The notes under the pieces are model-generated. The model was not told the origin of the DNA and did no database searches. It saw nothing but the letters and a program-made list of their open reading frames with translations. DNA of 20,189 nucleotides, from positions 1-20,189 of IMG/VR virus record IMGVR_UViG_3300047476_000241; one strand, written 5' to 3'. Within the stretch, counting starts at the first letter, position 1, and each line of letters starts with the position of its first letter. The position numbers and the translations under genes are program-made. This stretch comes from a virus. Below are positions 14,221 to 20,189 of the stretch, piece after piece.

Positions 14221-14369
14221 TACCAATTGCTCCTTTGATTGTGAGACATACGATCCCACTCACGCTGGAGAAATTCAAGATGTATTCGATCTGTAGCCTG
14301 ACTTAGATATGAGTACATTCGTTCTTGTTCGCTTCGCGTTTTGAACAGTCTCTTTAGATATGAAACCAT
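14220..14369 (-). CDS. DUF3563-like miniprotein, 49 aa
   Basis: The ATG at 14369 shares a base with the hsp20 stop (TAATG). The product has a basic start, MVSYLKRLFKTR, then ERMYSYLSQATDRIHLEFLQ and REWDRM. The arrangement YL-x-x-A-x-D-x-x-x-LE-x-x-x-RE-x-D resembles DUF3563, a family of very short bacterial proteins of unknown function. One amphipathic helix is likely. It is probably co-transcribed with hsp20. The function is unknown, and the family match is by eye over about 25 residues. Confidence 0.6.
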   Translation of the reverse strand: MVSYLKRLFKTRSEQERMYSYLSQATDRIHLEFLQREWDRMSHNQRSNW

Positions 14370-14872
14370 TACTTGTCGCCGTACTTTTCGTTCAAGAACT
14401 GCTTGGTTGAAGTATCAGGTGTATCTTCACCAATGTTGATCTTCTTTGGCTTCTTATCTTCAGGAATGAAACGTTCAAGCCAAATCTTTAGCATACCATT
14501 AATAAGGTCTGCATTCTTGACTTCAACCGTGTCTGCAAGAGTGAACTGACGGGTGAACGCACGATCAGCAATACCCTTGTGGATATAATCTGCATCTTCA
14601 GAAGACATTGATCCCTTGATGGTAAGCTTACCATCTAGAATTTCGATTTCTAGATCCTGACGACCAAAACCGGCAACCGCTATTTCGATGACATACTTTG
14701 TCTCATCGATCTTCTTAATGTTATAGGGAGGATACGTAGGAATCTTTGGCATAGAACTGCCGATTTCAGCAAGCTTATCAAAGATCGGCTCGAAACCGAT
14801 TGCAGTATTAAACTGCTTTGGTAATGTGCTGAAAGAAAAAGGATCAAAGTGGGGGATTTTAGTGATAGACAT
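14369..14872 (-). CDS. Small heat-shock protein Hsp20
   Basis: The 167-residue protein has an alpha-crystallin domain: YVIEIAVAGFGRQDLEIEIL near 58-77, then GKLTIKG, FTRQFTLADTVEV and NGMLKIWLER. INIG near residue 145 resembles the C-terminal I-x-I anchor that links dimers. GGAG lies about eight bases before the ATG. Hsp20 is a common gene of T4-like aquatic phages, where it probably protects folding proteins or virion assembly; that role is inferred. A degenerate tRNA-like element precedes it and a DUF3563-like gene follows with a one-base overlap. Confidence 0.93.
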   Translation of the reverse strand: MSITKIPHFDPFSFSTLPKQFNTAIGFEPIFDKLAEIGSSMPKIPTYPPYNIKKIDETKYVIEIAVAGFGRQDLEIEILDGKLTIKGSMSSEDADYIHKGIADRAFTRQFTLADTVEVKNADLINGMLKIWLERFIPEDKKPKKINIGEDTPDTSTKQFLNEKYGDK

Positions 14873-14927
14873 GTTGCTAACTCCTATTAAGCAAGTTGTT
14901 TAGTTATAGCTTCCCATTAGGCGAAGC

Positions 14928-14997
14928 TGGAGCGGGGGCAAGGCTTGATACTCACATCGTTTGGCTGGAACCAACCGTTTTCATTAAACTACCCCGC
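14928..14997 (-). tRNA. Degenerate glycine-type tRNA-like element
   Basis: On the minus strand a 6-bp acceptor (GCGGGG with CCCCGC) is followed by U and encoded CCA, the same ends as the intact tRNA-Gly. The D-arm GTTT-AATGA-AAAC lacks the GG of the loop. The anticodon region GGTTGG-TTCCAG-CC pairs poorly as a 5+7 arm; the TTCCA core matches the UCC loop of tRNA-Gly, though CCA (Trp) can also be read. The T-stem GTGAG/CTTGC closes an 8-base loop with one A too many (TATCAAGC against TTCAAGC). At 67 bases before CCA it is short. It may be a tRNA pseudogene. Confidence 0.5.
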
Positions 14998-14999
14998 AT

Positions 15000-15030
15000 A
15001 TGTGAGATACGCATTACTTCATTCTCACAT
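15000..15030. repeat. 8-bp inverted repeat in the PAAR-hsp20 intergenic region
   Basis: ATGTGAGA at 15000-15007 pairs with TCTCACAT at 15023-15030 over a 15-base loop, directly before the 5' end of the tRNA-like element. No T-run follows. It may be an RNA-processing or operator site. On the minus strand TATACT at 15037-15032 could be a weak -10 box for hsp20, but no convincing -35 is seen. The rest of 14873-15058 holds nothing else I recognise. Confidence 0.45.
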
Positions 15031-15058
15031 CAGTATATAGACAACGTTTTAGACTATT

Positions 15059-15430
15059 TTAAGACCGAGGACTTCCATCTACAACAGTTTCTTCTGCTGT
15101 AGAAATTGGATGTTCTACACCATCAGCAACGTAGAGATCACCTTTTCTGGCCAATCTCTTTCCTTCTACTGTGATGAAAGAAGAACAAATGACCATTGGC
15201 GGTATATGTATAGGACAGCCGCAAGGAATTGTAGTATGTGGTGTCATCTTATCACCGCGTCTAACTACACCATAAGGCGGATTACCTACAAAAACCGTAG
15301 ATGATCCTTCATCAGTATATTGAGTTGAAGGATCATCACACCTCGGTAAACCACTCGGACATATTGTACCTGGTGTACCATCAGGTGCTGCTACTGTATC
15401 TATACCATTCTTACGTGCTAATCCCGGCAT
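15059..15430 (-). CDS. PAAR-domain spike-tip protein
   Basis: The 123-residue, Gly/Pro/Cys-rich protein starts MPGLARKNGIDT and has the repeated short strands of PAAR proteins: GTICPSGLPRC, then STVFVGNPPYGVVRRGDKM, CGCPIHIPP, VEGKRLARKGD and later DG. PAAR domains form a sharp metal-bound cone that caps the contractile-tail spike, like T4 gp5.4 (97 residues). Cys and His residues that could bind the metal are present around PHTTIPCGCPIH. Its ATG shares a base with the dUTPase stop. It acts at the tail tip in membrane piercing. Confidence 0.85.
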   Translation of the reverse strand: MPGLARKNGIDTVAAPDGTPGTICPSGLPRCDDPSTQYTDEGSSTVFVGNPPYGVVRRGDKMTPHTTIPCGCPIHIPPMVICSSFITVEGKRLARKGDLYVADGVEHPISTAEETVVDGSPRS

Positions 15431-16002
15431 TACGCTACCTTTCTTGGTCTTCCTCTCCCGCGCTTCAGCGGCTCAACAACTTCTAAATCACCGGCAAGAG
15501 AGACACCAGTTGAACCTAGACCACCAACTCTATCTGTCTTCTGAGTTGGCGCCTCAAAAATTTCCCACAGAACATACTCTTCTTTCTTGATCAATTCTGC
15601 TTGAGCGATACGATCACCCTCAAGAATTGAATAATCAACCTCTGACAAGTTTGCTATGAGAATGAATGTTTCTTCAACATAATCAGAATCGATTACAGCT
15701 TCCATGTTTGCAAGAACAAGACCTTGCTTGAAAGATAGACCTGATCTTGGATGAATACGAACAGAATATCCTTTTGGAATATCAAAGATCAATCCAGTTG
15801 GTAGCATAGCACGATCACCGGGCATGATGCGAGCCTTACCGTCACTTATCTGTCGCGTGTAAGGTGCATTGTATTGATTGTATCCCTTGAATTCATATTT
15901 GCCTGCACTTTGAAATGAGATATCAAAACAAGCAGACTGTCTTGTTGCAAACTTTGGTAATACGATATTTGGATGTGTCTTGTAAACGCTCAATCTATTC
16001 AT
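15430..16002 (-). CDS. dut: dUTPase with AT-hook-like tail
   Basis: I chose the ATG at 16002, which has GGAG six bases upstream, giving 190 residues; an earlier in-frame ATG would lie inside the preceding gene. All five trimeric dUTPase motifs occur: ACFDISF at 24-30, HPRSGLS at 84-90, NMEAVIDSDYVEE at 99-111 with Asp105 and Tyr108, EGDRIAQ at 128-134, and DRVGGLGSTG at 157-166. It hydrolyses dUTP to dUMP, keeping uracil out of phage DNA and feeding thymidylate synthesis. There is about a 20-residue insert between motifs 1 and 2. The tail RGRGRPRKVA at 181-190 contains the AT-hook core GRP flanked by basic residues, which is not part of the usual enzyme. Confidence 0.92.
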   Translation of the reverse strand: MNRLSVYKTHPNIVLPKFATRQSACFDISFQSAGKYEFKGYNQYNAPYTRQISDGKARIMPGDRAMLPTGLIFDIPKGYSVRIHPRSGLSFKQGLVLANMEAVIDSDYVEETFILIANLSEVDYSILEGDRIAQAELIKKEEYVLWEIFEAPTQKTDRVGGLGSTGVSLAGDLEVVEPLKRGRGRPRKVA

Positions 16003-16016
16003 GATATACTCCGTTA

Positions 16017-17327
16017 TTATCTTGAAATTTCTTCCCAATCCATTGTAGCAAGAACATCATCTCCTGCGCTCAAGCTCGTTACAGATATTGTAAGAGGATA
16101 AGAATTACCCGTCAAACCGTTTCTCTCTAGCTGAAACTTGAACAGTGCTTCTTTGAGAATTTGAACAGGCATAACAGATTGAGTATCTGCCGCAAAATAT
16201 CCCTGAGCCACTGTTCTGCCACCAGATATTGTGTTTGCGCTCATATCATATTCAACAGCAGAATCTATTCCTGCTGACTGCCATGATGTGTTACCGAGTG
16301 TAGGATTGTTAATTAGCTTCCATAAAAATCTGCTGTTATTACCAATACCCAAAAGTGATATCGCTGTTGGAATGACAACAGCATCATTTCTATCCGACTT
16401 CAATCTGAGTGATAGAACAGGATATTCTGTATTACCAGATGGCAGGTCTCTAGGAGCATTTATTAAGTGACCAACAGCCTGTTGCGCTCCTCTGAGTTCA
16501 TAGCCACCTTCTGAGATGACAGTAGAGCAAACTTGCTTGAGTGTACTATTGTTGCCTGTAGGTCCAATGTTTTTAATCTCATATCTCAATGGTAGAGATG
16601 CAGTAGTCATATATGTTGATGTAATGTAGTTTGCATGATGGAATGAATGACAGTGTATTAACTGACCATCAATTACGAATCCGCAACGAACTGAACCGAG
16701 ACCTAACCATTCAATGTCAGAAAAGAATATCTGTGCCTTAGTAAGGTCTAGTGTCTTTTGTGAAGGACTGCTATCTACGGCACCAAGAAGTGTATCTATG
16801 TTCCAGTCAGCTTGCGCGATTTTGTTTTCAACTAATGTTCCTGTAGAATAGGATCTTTCTACAAAATATACGTTGTTATTAGACTGTTCTAGATAGATGC
16901 CGTTGTTTGCACCATAGTATCCAACTTTCTGCACAAGATTTGTCTGTGCGTTGGCCATAACAAACGTACTCATTACCTGTAATGATTTACCAGGTTGATA
17001 TGAGAAGACTTTAGTTGTTTCACGAATGATTTGATCGTTAGCTGCGGCACTAACACTGAGATTAATTAGACCTTCATTCTGCGAGAATGCTACTGTTGTA
17101 TTTGCATTGTTCGCTGTGGCCCAAAGACCGTTATCTCTATATCTATGAGAGGAATCGAACAGTGTTAGTGGTGTAGACATTCTTGCGCGACCAAATGCGT
17201 CTACAGACATACCAGAAGGATTAGCAGGACCAACAAGATTGCCGTATTGATCGGCAAGCATCATAACTTCAAAGATTGTAGTCTCTTGTGGTAGATACTT
17301 GTGTGTATCTTTACGGAACTGTGCCAT
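16017..17327 (-). CDS. Putative virion structural protein, 436 aa
   Basis: The protein starts MAQFRKDTHKYLPQETTIFE and has MLADQYGNLVGPANPSGM and DAFGRARMSTP in its first 55 residues. It then runs as a beta-rich, Ser/Thr/Asn-rich chain without catalytic motifs. This start resembles a protein widespread in T4-like marine phages and generally annotated as hypothetical or structural. Composition and position next to PAAR fit a virion or tail component, perhaps fibre or decoration. The start is one base after the regA stop. The exact role is unknown. Confidence 0.6.
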   Translation of the reverse strand: MAQFRKDTHKYLPQETTIFEVMMLADQYGNLVGPANPSGMSVDAFGRARMSTPLTLFDSSHRYRDNGLWATANNANTTVAFSQNEGLINLSVSAAANDQIIRETTKVFSYQPGKSLQVMSTFVMANAQTNLVQKVGYYGANNGIYLEQSNNNVYFVERSYSTGTLVENKIAQADWNIDTLLGAVDSSPSQKTLDLTKAQIFFSDIEWLGLGSVRCGFVIDGQLIHCHSFHHANYITSTYMTTASLPLRYEIKNIGPTGNNSTLKQVCSTVISEGGYELRGAQQAVGHLINAPRDLPSGNTEYPVLSLRLKSDRNDAVVIPTAISLLGIGNNSRFLWKLINNPTLGNTSWQSAGIDSAVEYDMSANTISGGRTVAQGYFAADTQSVMPVQILKEALFKFQLERNGLTGNSYPLTISVTSLSAGDDVLATMDWEEISR

Positions 17328-17328
17328 G

Positions 17329-17733
17329 CTATTCTTCCTTGCGCTTCTTGCCTATATTGTATTTAGTCACCAAGTTCCAGTTTGACTTCTCCTTATGAGA
17401 AATGATCTTGATTTGGCTTAAGGGTGCTACAGGATAATTGCTCTTCTCAGGATCAACAAGAATGGCCAGCTTCCACTCATTCAGCAGGTTAGCAATAGTG
17501 TTCAGTCTGCCTTGGTCTTCTTCTGAGAAATCTGAGTGTTTTCCATCTAGCAAGAATAGCTGCTTGAAGTGTACAATATAGTATTTACCCTGCTTGTGCA
17601 GGATGTGACAAGACTGATATAGTGTGTTGTCTTTTTTAGAGGCTACACCGATGCGCGAAAGAGTTTCTTTAATCTTTAGAAAATCGTCTGGTTCATTTAG
17701 CGTTACCTCTACGAGTTCGCTGAGATTGATCAT
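17329..17733 (-). CDS. regA: RegA translational repressor
   Basis: The 134-residue protein closely follows T4 RegA (122 residues): VEVTLNEPDDFLKIKETLSR at 8-27, IGVASKKD, then LYQSCHILHKQGKYYIVHFK at 38-57, and a C-terminal ISHKEKSNWNLVTKYNIG. RegA binds the start region of many early mRNAs, including those for clamp-loader genes and its own, and blocks ribosome access. AAAGGTGG lies before the ATG. It overlaps the end of gp62 by 41 bases, as part of the T4 order 44-62-regA. In T4 the polymerase gene 43 follows; here a putative virion protein gene follows instead. Confidence 0.95.
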   Translation of the reverse strand: MINLSELVEVTLNEPDDFLKIKETLSRIGVASKKDNTLYQSCHILHKQGKYYIVHFKQLFLLDGKHSDFSEEDQGRLNTIANLLNEWKLAILVDPEKSNYPVAPLSQIKIISHKEKSNWNLVTKYNIGKKRKEE

Positions 17734-18106
17734 TCAAACCACCTTTACTTCTTTTTATAAATTCTATTTGGTCATTTGAAAGAACCAGCATTGCTTCCTT
17801 CGCCTTTTCATTAGAGTAGTTATAGTATTCTTTGACGGCCTCTATGCCATCAATGTCTTCTCTCTTCTGCCATTTCTGAAAAGGCCTCTTATATGACCTT
17901 ATGGTATTTAGAAGATAGTGGAATTGAAGAAGCTTATCGGTGTCCGGAAGCTTGTTCATCTCGTTGGCATGTAGAATGCAATCATAGTGATAAGACAGGG
18001 CCCGATTGACCATGAATGGTAGGTATTCCTTCTCGTTCTCTTCCGTGATCACCTTTTTCTTGGTCTGCAAAATTGCTGGTACCACATCTTTGAACAAGTC
18101 GGCCAT
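17693..18106 (-). CDS. Clamp-loader small subunit (gp62-like)
   Basis: I chose the ATG at 18106 (MADLFKD), which shares a base with the preceding stop (TAATG), giving 137 residues. YLPFMVNRALSYHYDCILHA near 28-47 resembles T4 gp62 FMVENALSQFPECM, and FHYLLNTIRSYKRPFQKWQK matches the following helix with the basic RGKR-type segment. gp62 binds four gp44 subunits and loads the gp45 sliding clamp. The protein is shorter than T4 gp62 (187). The C-terminus is basic. Its place between gp44 and regA supports the call. Confidence 0.85.
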   Translation of the reverse strand: MADLFKDVVPAILQTKKKVITEENEKEYLPFMVNRALSYHYDCILHANEMNKLPDTDKLLQFHYLLNTIRSYKRPFQKWQKREDIDGIEAVKEYYNYSNEKAKEAMLVLSNDQIEFIKRSKGGLNDQSQRTRRGNAK

Positions 18107-18564
18107 TAATTCCATCCTGAAACTGAGTAACGCTGTAGTATCTTACACTCTTCTGGTGTCATTGAGAAGACCTCTTTCATACCCTCTTGCTTGATGGGTA
18201 TCAGCACCATATCTCTACCATCTTTCGTGGTGTACTCTGTATGCTGGAGTTTCTTGGACTCGATTGCATACACCTTACCGGCAGAGTAATGCTCTCTCTT
18301 TTCATTCGGTACAGATACGAAGAATACCATGTCAGCATTGCGACACTTCTTAAGCTGGTTCTTTTTGAATGAAAACGAATCCTTGCTTACGAAGGGTACT
18401 TGTGTCTTCACTTCGACCTTCTTACCATCAACCAGCATGTCTTTCTGACTGTCATACTGGTCAACAGAAGACTCCACAATTACACCCTTCTTATTGAAGT
18501 AGTTCATCACGATTGTTTCGCCAGCCCTGCCGAGCTTGGCTTGATCACTATCCTTATCAAACAT
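18106..18564 (-). CDS. PD-(D/E)XK nuclease-like protein
   Basis: The 152-residue protein shows GRAGETIVMNYF at 12-23 with Glu16, then KDMLVDGKKVEVKTQVPFVS at 41-60 with Asp42, Glu51 and Lys53 in the order E...D...E-x-K, the classic PD-(D/E)XK nuclease core. The rest is beta-rich with charged residues. It lies between gp44 and gp62, overlapping gp44 by eight bases and ending at the gp62 start, a slot that holds no gene in T4. It may be a repair or recombination nuclease or a homing-type enzyme. Activity and target are unknown. Confidence 0.62.
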   Translation of the reverse strand: MFDKDSDQAKLGRAGETIVMNYFNKKGVIVESSVDQYDSQKDMLVDGKKVEVKTQVPFVSKDSFSFKKNQLKKCRNADMVFFVSVPNEKREHYSAGKVYAIESKKLQHTEYTTKDGRDMVLIPIKQEGMKEVFSMTPEECKILQRYSVSGWN

Positions 18565-19495
18565 AACTGCATTCCACCATTAGTTCTGTTAAACAGGCCA
18601 CCAGATTGATTTCTTGATCAGCAACAAAGGCGGACTGATACTGGTACTTTGAGATGATAATGATAGCCTGAGGAATGGACTCAGGCGCAAAATACTCTGA
18701 AAGGCTGTCATAGATTTTACGATAAACGCGGTGTGGTTCAATGTCAGAATTGACAACGACCCACTTACGCATCTCACCAAAGTTCTTGCTCTTCAAAAAG
18801 CCGACAAGCTCACCTATCTTGCGAATATCGGCAAGCTGTGCCACGATACTAGCATCAAGGCTGCCAGAAGCAGAATAACGCTGTAGCTCGTTGAGAGTCC
18901 GGCGATAATCAGGGAAAAACTTTTCGATGATCTTGACCAAGACTGCTTTATCATATGTCACACCTTCTTCACTAAGAATATACTGAAGGCGCTTGAAAAG
19001 CTGTGTAGCCATCTCCTTCTTCTCATCATTCTTCAGATGAAAATCAATAACAGAACAACGAGAATGAATTGCATCGATCAGCTTCGCCTTGAAGTTACAG
19101 GTGAAGATGAACGTACAATTGTTAGAGAATTCTTCGATAGCGCCGCGCATTGCTGCTTGAGCATCACCGGTCATATAGTCGGCCTCATCAAGTATGATGA
19201 CCTTCTTGCCTGCTGTCAGTGATACAGTAGAAGCATAGTTGCGAATAGTCGTTCGTAGCATGTCAATGCCACGGTTTTCTGATGCATTGATGTAGAGATG
19301 ATTAACACCAATCTCATCACACATAGCACGGGCAACAGTAGTCTTACCGACACCCGCAGAGCCAGTGAGCATGAGGTTAGGCACCTCTTTCTTGTTCACA
19401 AACTCCTGAAAGACGTTCTTAAGACGCTCAGGAAGAATGCACTCATTAATGGTTTGCGGGCGGTACTTTTCGACCCAGAGGAAGGATTCGTTCAT
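18557..19495 (-). CDS. Clamp-loader large subunit (gp44), AAA+ ATPase
   Basis: The first ATG is at 19495; the in-frame codon before it is TTG, so I start here, giving 312 residues. FLWVEKYRPQTINECILP at 5-22 is the clamp-loader N-terminus. GSAGVGKT at 45-52 is Walker A, VIILDEAD at 99-106 is Walker B and SRC at 145-147 carries the arginine finger. The length matches T4 gp44 (319). Four copies with one gp62 use ATP to load the gp45 clamp on primer-template DNA. It is followed by a PD-(D/E)XK-like gene with an eight-base overlap and preceded by a small gene overlapping it by 50 bases. Confidence 0.96.
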   Translation of the reverse strand: MNESFLWVEKYRPQTINECILPERLKNVFQEFVNKKEVPNLMLTGSAGVGKTTVARAMCDEIGVNHLYINASENRGIDMLRTTIRNYASTVSLTAGKKVIILDEADYMTGDAQAAMRGAIEEFSNNCTFIFTCNFKAKLIDAIHSRCSVIDFHLKNDEKKEMATQLFKRLQYILSEEGVTYDKAVLVKIIEKFFPDYRRTLNELQRYSASGSLDASIVAQLADIRKIGELVGFLKSKNFGEMRKWVVVNSDIEPHRVYRKIYDSLSEYFAPESIPQAIIIISKYQYQSAFVADQEINLVACLTELMVECSYV

Positions 19496-19703
19496 CAATT
19501 TTATCCGTTATGTTTTGAAAGAGTTCTTTTGCTGCGCTTCCGCCAAGTTGCTGTACATAGATATCTTTGGCGGTGATCAACATGCTTGATGCAAGCATGA
19601 GTACTTCTAGAACATTATCGCTCATCATGATTGCATTATCAATTGGCACCATGAGTTCAGCCATACGTTCTATCGTATCTTTCCTTCTTTCATCATCAGT
19701 CAT
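19446..19703 (-). CDS. Small phage protein, 85 aa, unknown function
   Basis: The protein starts MTDDERRKDTIERMAEL and has a helical, hydrophobic centre, LEVLMLASSMLITAKDIYVQ, followed by GSAAKELFQNITDKIDERI. The pattern resembles small proteins seen near clamp-loader genes of T4-like aquatic phages. The centre is too broken by charged residues to be a sure membrane segment. It overlaps the upstream GIY-YIG-like gene by eight bases and the start of gp44 by 50 bases, so its translation may influence that of gp44. The function is unknown. Confidence 0.65.
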   Translation of the reverse strand: MTDDERRKDTIERMAELMVPIDNAIMMSDNVLEVLMLASSMLITAKDIYVQQLGGSAAKELFQNITDKIDERILPLGRKVPPANH

Positions 19704-20178
19704 AGATCAGTCTTTCATTATATTTGGTTTTGAGTAAATGTGCAATACACTCATCAACTCTATCGATATCATAATAGAAATTTTCAAAATCAGGAATTTC
19801 ATCTTTTGGAAGAACCTTGATCATGAACCTATCTGTCGGTCTTACACCGTTTTGTCTGGCTTTCTTCGCAGCATAGTGTGCCTCATCAGGTCTTGATCTA
19901 CCCTGAAGCTCTTTGATAAAACGATAGATGCGACTTGCGATATTGTTGTTTGAATGTCCCGAATAAAGCGCCTCAAGATTTCCTTCGGTATCTTCTCTGT
20001 AGATTGCATAGATACCGGGAAAGTGTAGTGATACCCTCTTATTACCTGAGTAGTATGATATCACATTATCATCACCTATGATGAGACGATAAAAGGGTTT
20101 TGAAAGACCAATCGTAATCAGTTTTCGTGCAACATCTCTATAGCTGAGATATGTTTCACCATAAAGATCATTAGGCAT
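19696..20178 (-). CDS. GIY-YIG-like nuclease-domain protein
   Basis: The 160-residue protein has GIYAIYREDTEG at 55-66 and ALYSGHSNNNIASRIYRF at 70-87, the layout of a GIY-YIG domain (GIY, then Y-x-G-x-S, then Arg83), with YSG in place of YIG. A later acidic residue, perhaps Glu143 in VDECIAHLL, could be the metal ligand. No extra DNA-binding domain is seen. It could be a small nuclease or homing-type endonuclease, or a diverged non-catalytic relative. It is the first gene of the window; an A-rich stretch with AAAGAAA precedes its ATG. Confidence 0.6.
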   Translation of the reverse strand: MPNDLYGETYLSYRDVARKLITIGLSKPFYRLIIGDDNVISYYSGNKRVSLHFPGIYAIYREDTEGNLEALYSGHSNNNIASRIYRFIKELQGRSRPDEAHYAAKKARQNGVRPTDRFMIKVLPKDEIPDFENFYYDIDRVDECIAHLLKTKYNERLIYD

Positions 20179-20189
20179 TATTTCTTTTT

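Noticed and set aside
14166-14372. A Pho box controlling pstS
   Set aside because: No pair of CTGTCAT-like repeats was seen on the minus strand upstream of pstS.
14928-14997. Functional tRNA-Trp (CCA)
   Set aside because: CCA can be read only with a mispaired stem, and the discriminator U and the acceptor match glycine rather than tryptophan tRNA.
1-20189. CRISPR array, insertion sequence or integrase-type attachment site
   Set aside because: No regularly spaced direct repeats, transposase, integrase or flanking terminal repeats were seen.

Overview
The window is best read as part of the genome of a large T4-type tailed phage (Caudoviricetes), probably of a marine or aquatic Gram-negative bacterium. 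The right end carries the T4 replication block in T4 order: clamp-loader large subunit (gp44), small subunit (gp62) and RegA. Hsp20, PstS, a PAAR spike protein, dUTPase, a phage-type glycine tRNA and a T4-late-like TATAAATA box also occur. PstS with an alphaproteobacterial-looking sequence hints at the host class, but this is weak. The sequence is AT-rich by eye. Every supported gene lies on the minus strand, so transcription runs from high to low coordinates. No intergenic stretch exceeds 300 bases; the longest, about 190 bases at 14873-15058, holds a degenerate tRNA-like element and an inverted repeat.

In transcription order, the first region (20178 to 15059) contains a GIY-YIG-like protein, a small conserved-looking protein, gp44, a PD-(D/E)XK-like protein between gp44 and gp62, gp62, RegA, a putative virion protein, dUTPase with an AT-hook-like tail, and PAAR. 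The second region (14997 to 13101) contains the degenerate glycine-type tRNA, Hsp20, a DUF3563-like miniprotein, a possible 15-residue micro-ORF, a strong terminator, pstS and a second terminator.

The third region (13090 to about 2101) is a tightly overlapping glycan cassette. It encodes a GT2 glycosyltransferase, an HNH homing endonuclease, a GT-A-like transferase, a GT10 fucosyltransferase, an FkbM methyltransferase, another transferase-like protein, a sugar nucleotidyltransferase, a RuBisCO-like protein, a short GDPD-like phosphodiesterase, GDP-mannose 4,6-dehydratase, a GDP-fucose/colitose synthase-like epimerase-reductase, a ColD-type 3-dehydratase, a DUF4254-like protein and a further transferase-like protein. 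The last region (2065 to 1) holds small phage proteins, tRNA-Gly(UCC), a eukaryote-type phosphomannomutase and a conserved-looking phage protein cut by the window edge.

The main reading is that the phage encodes most of a GDP-linked deoxysugar route: mannose-6-phosphate to mannose-1-phosphate (phosphomannomutase), then GDP-mannose (host enzyme or the local nucleotidyltransferase), then GDP-4-keto-6-deoxymannose (Gmd), then a 3,6-dideoxy intermediate (ColD with its hallmark histidine) and GDP-colitose (ColC/Fcl-like). Several transferases, including the GT10 enzyme, could place the sugar on a host or virion glycan. A nucleotidyltransferase, RuBisCO-like and phosphodiesterase trio embedded in the same operon is the most likely candidate for undescribed chemistry. 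All family calls were made by eye from motifs.
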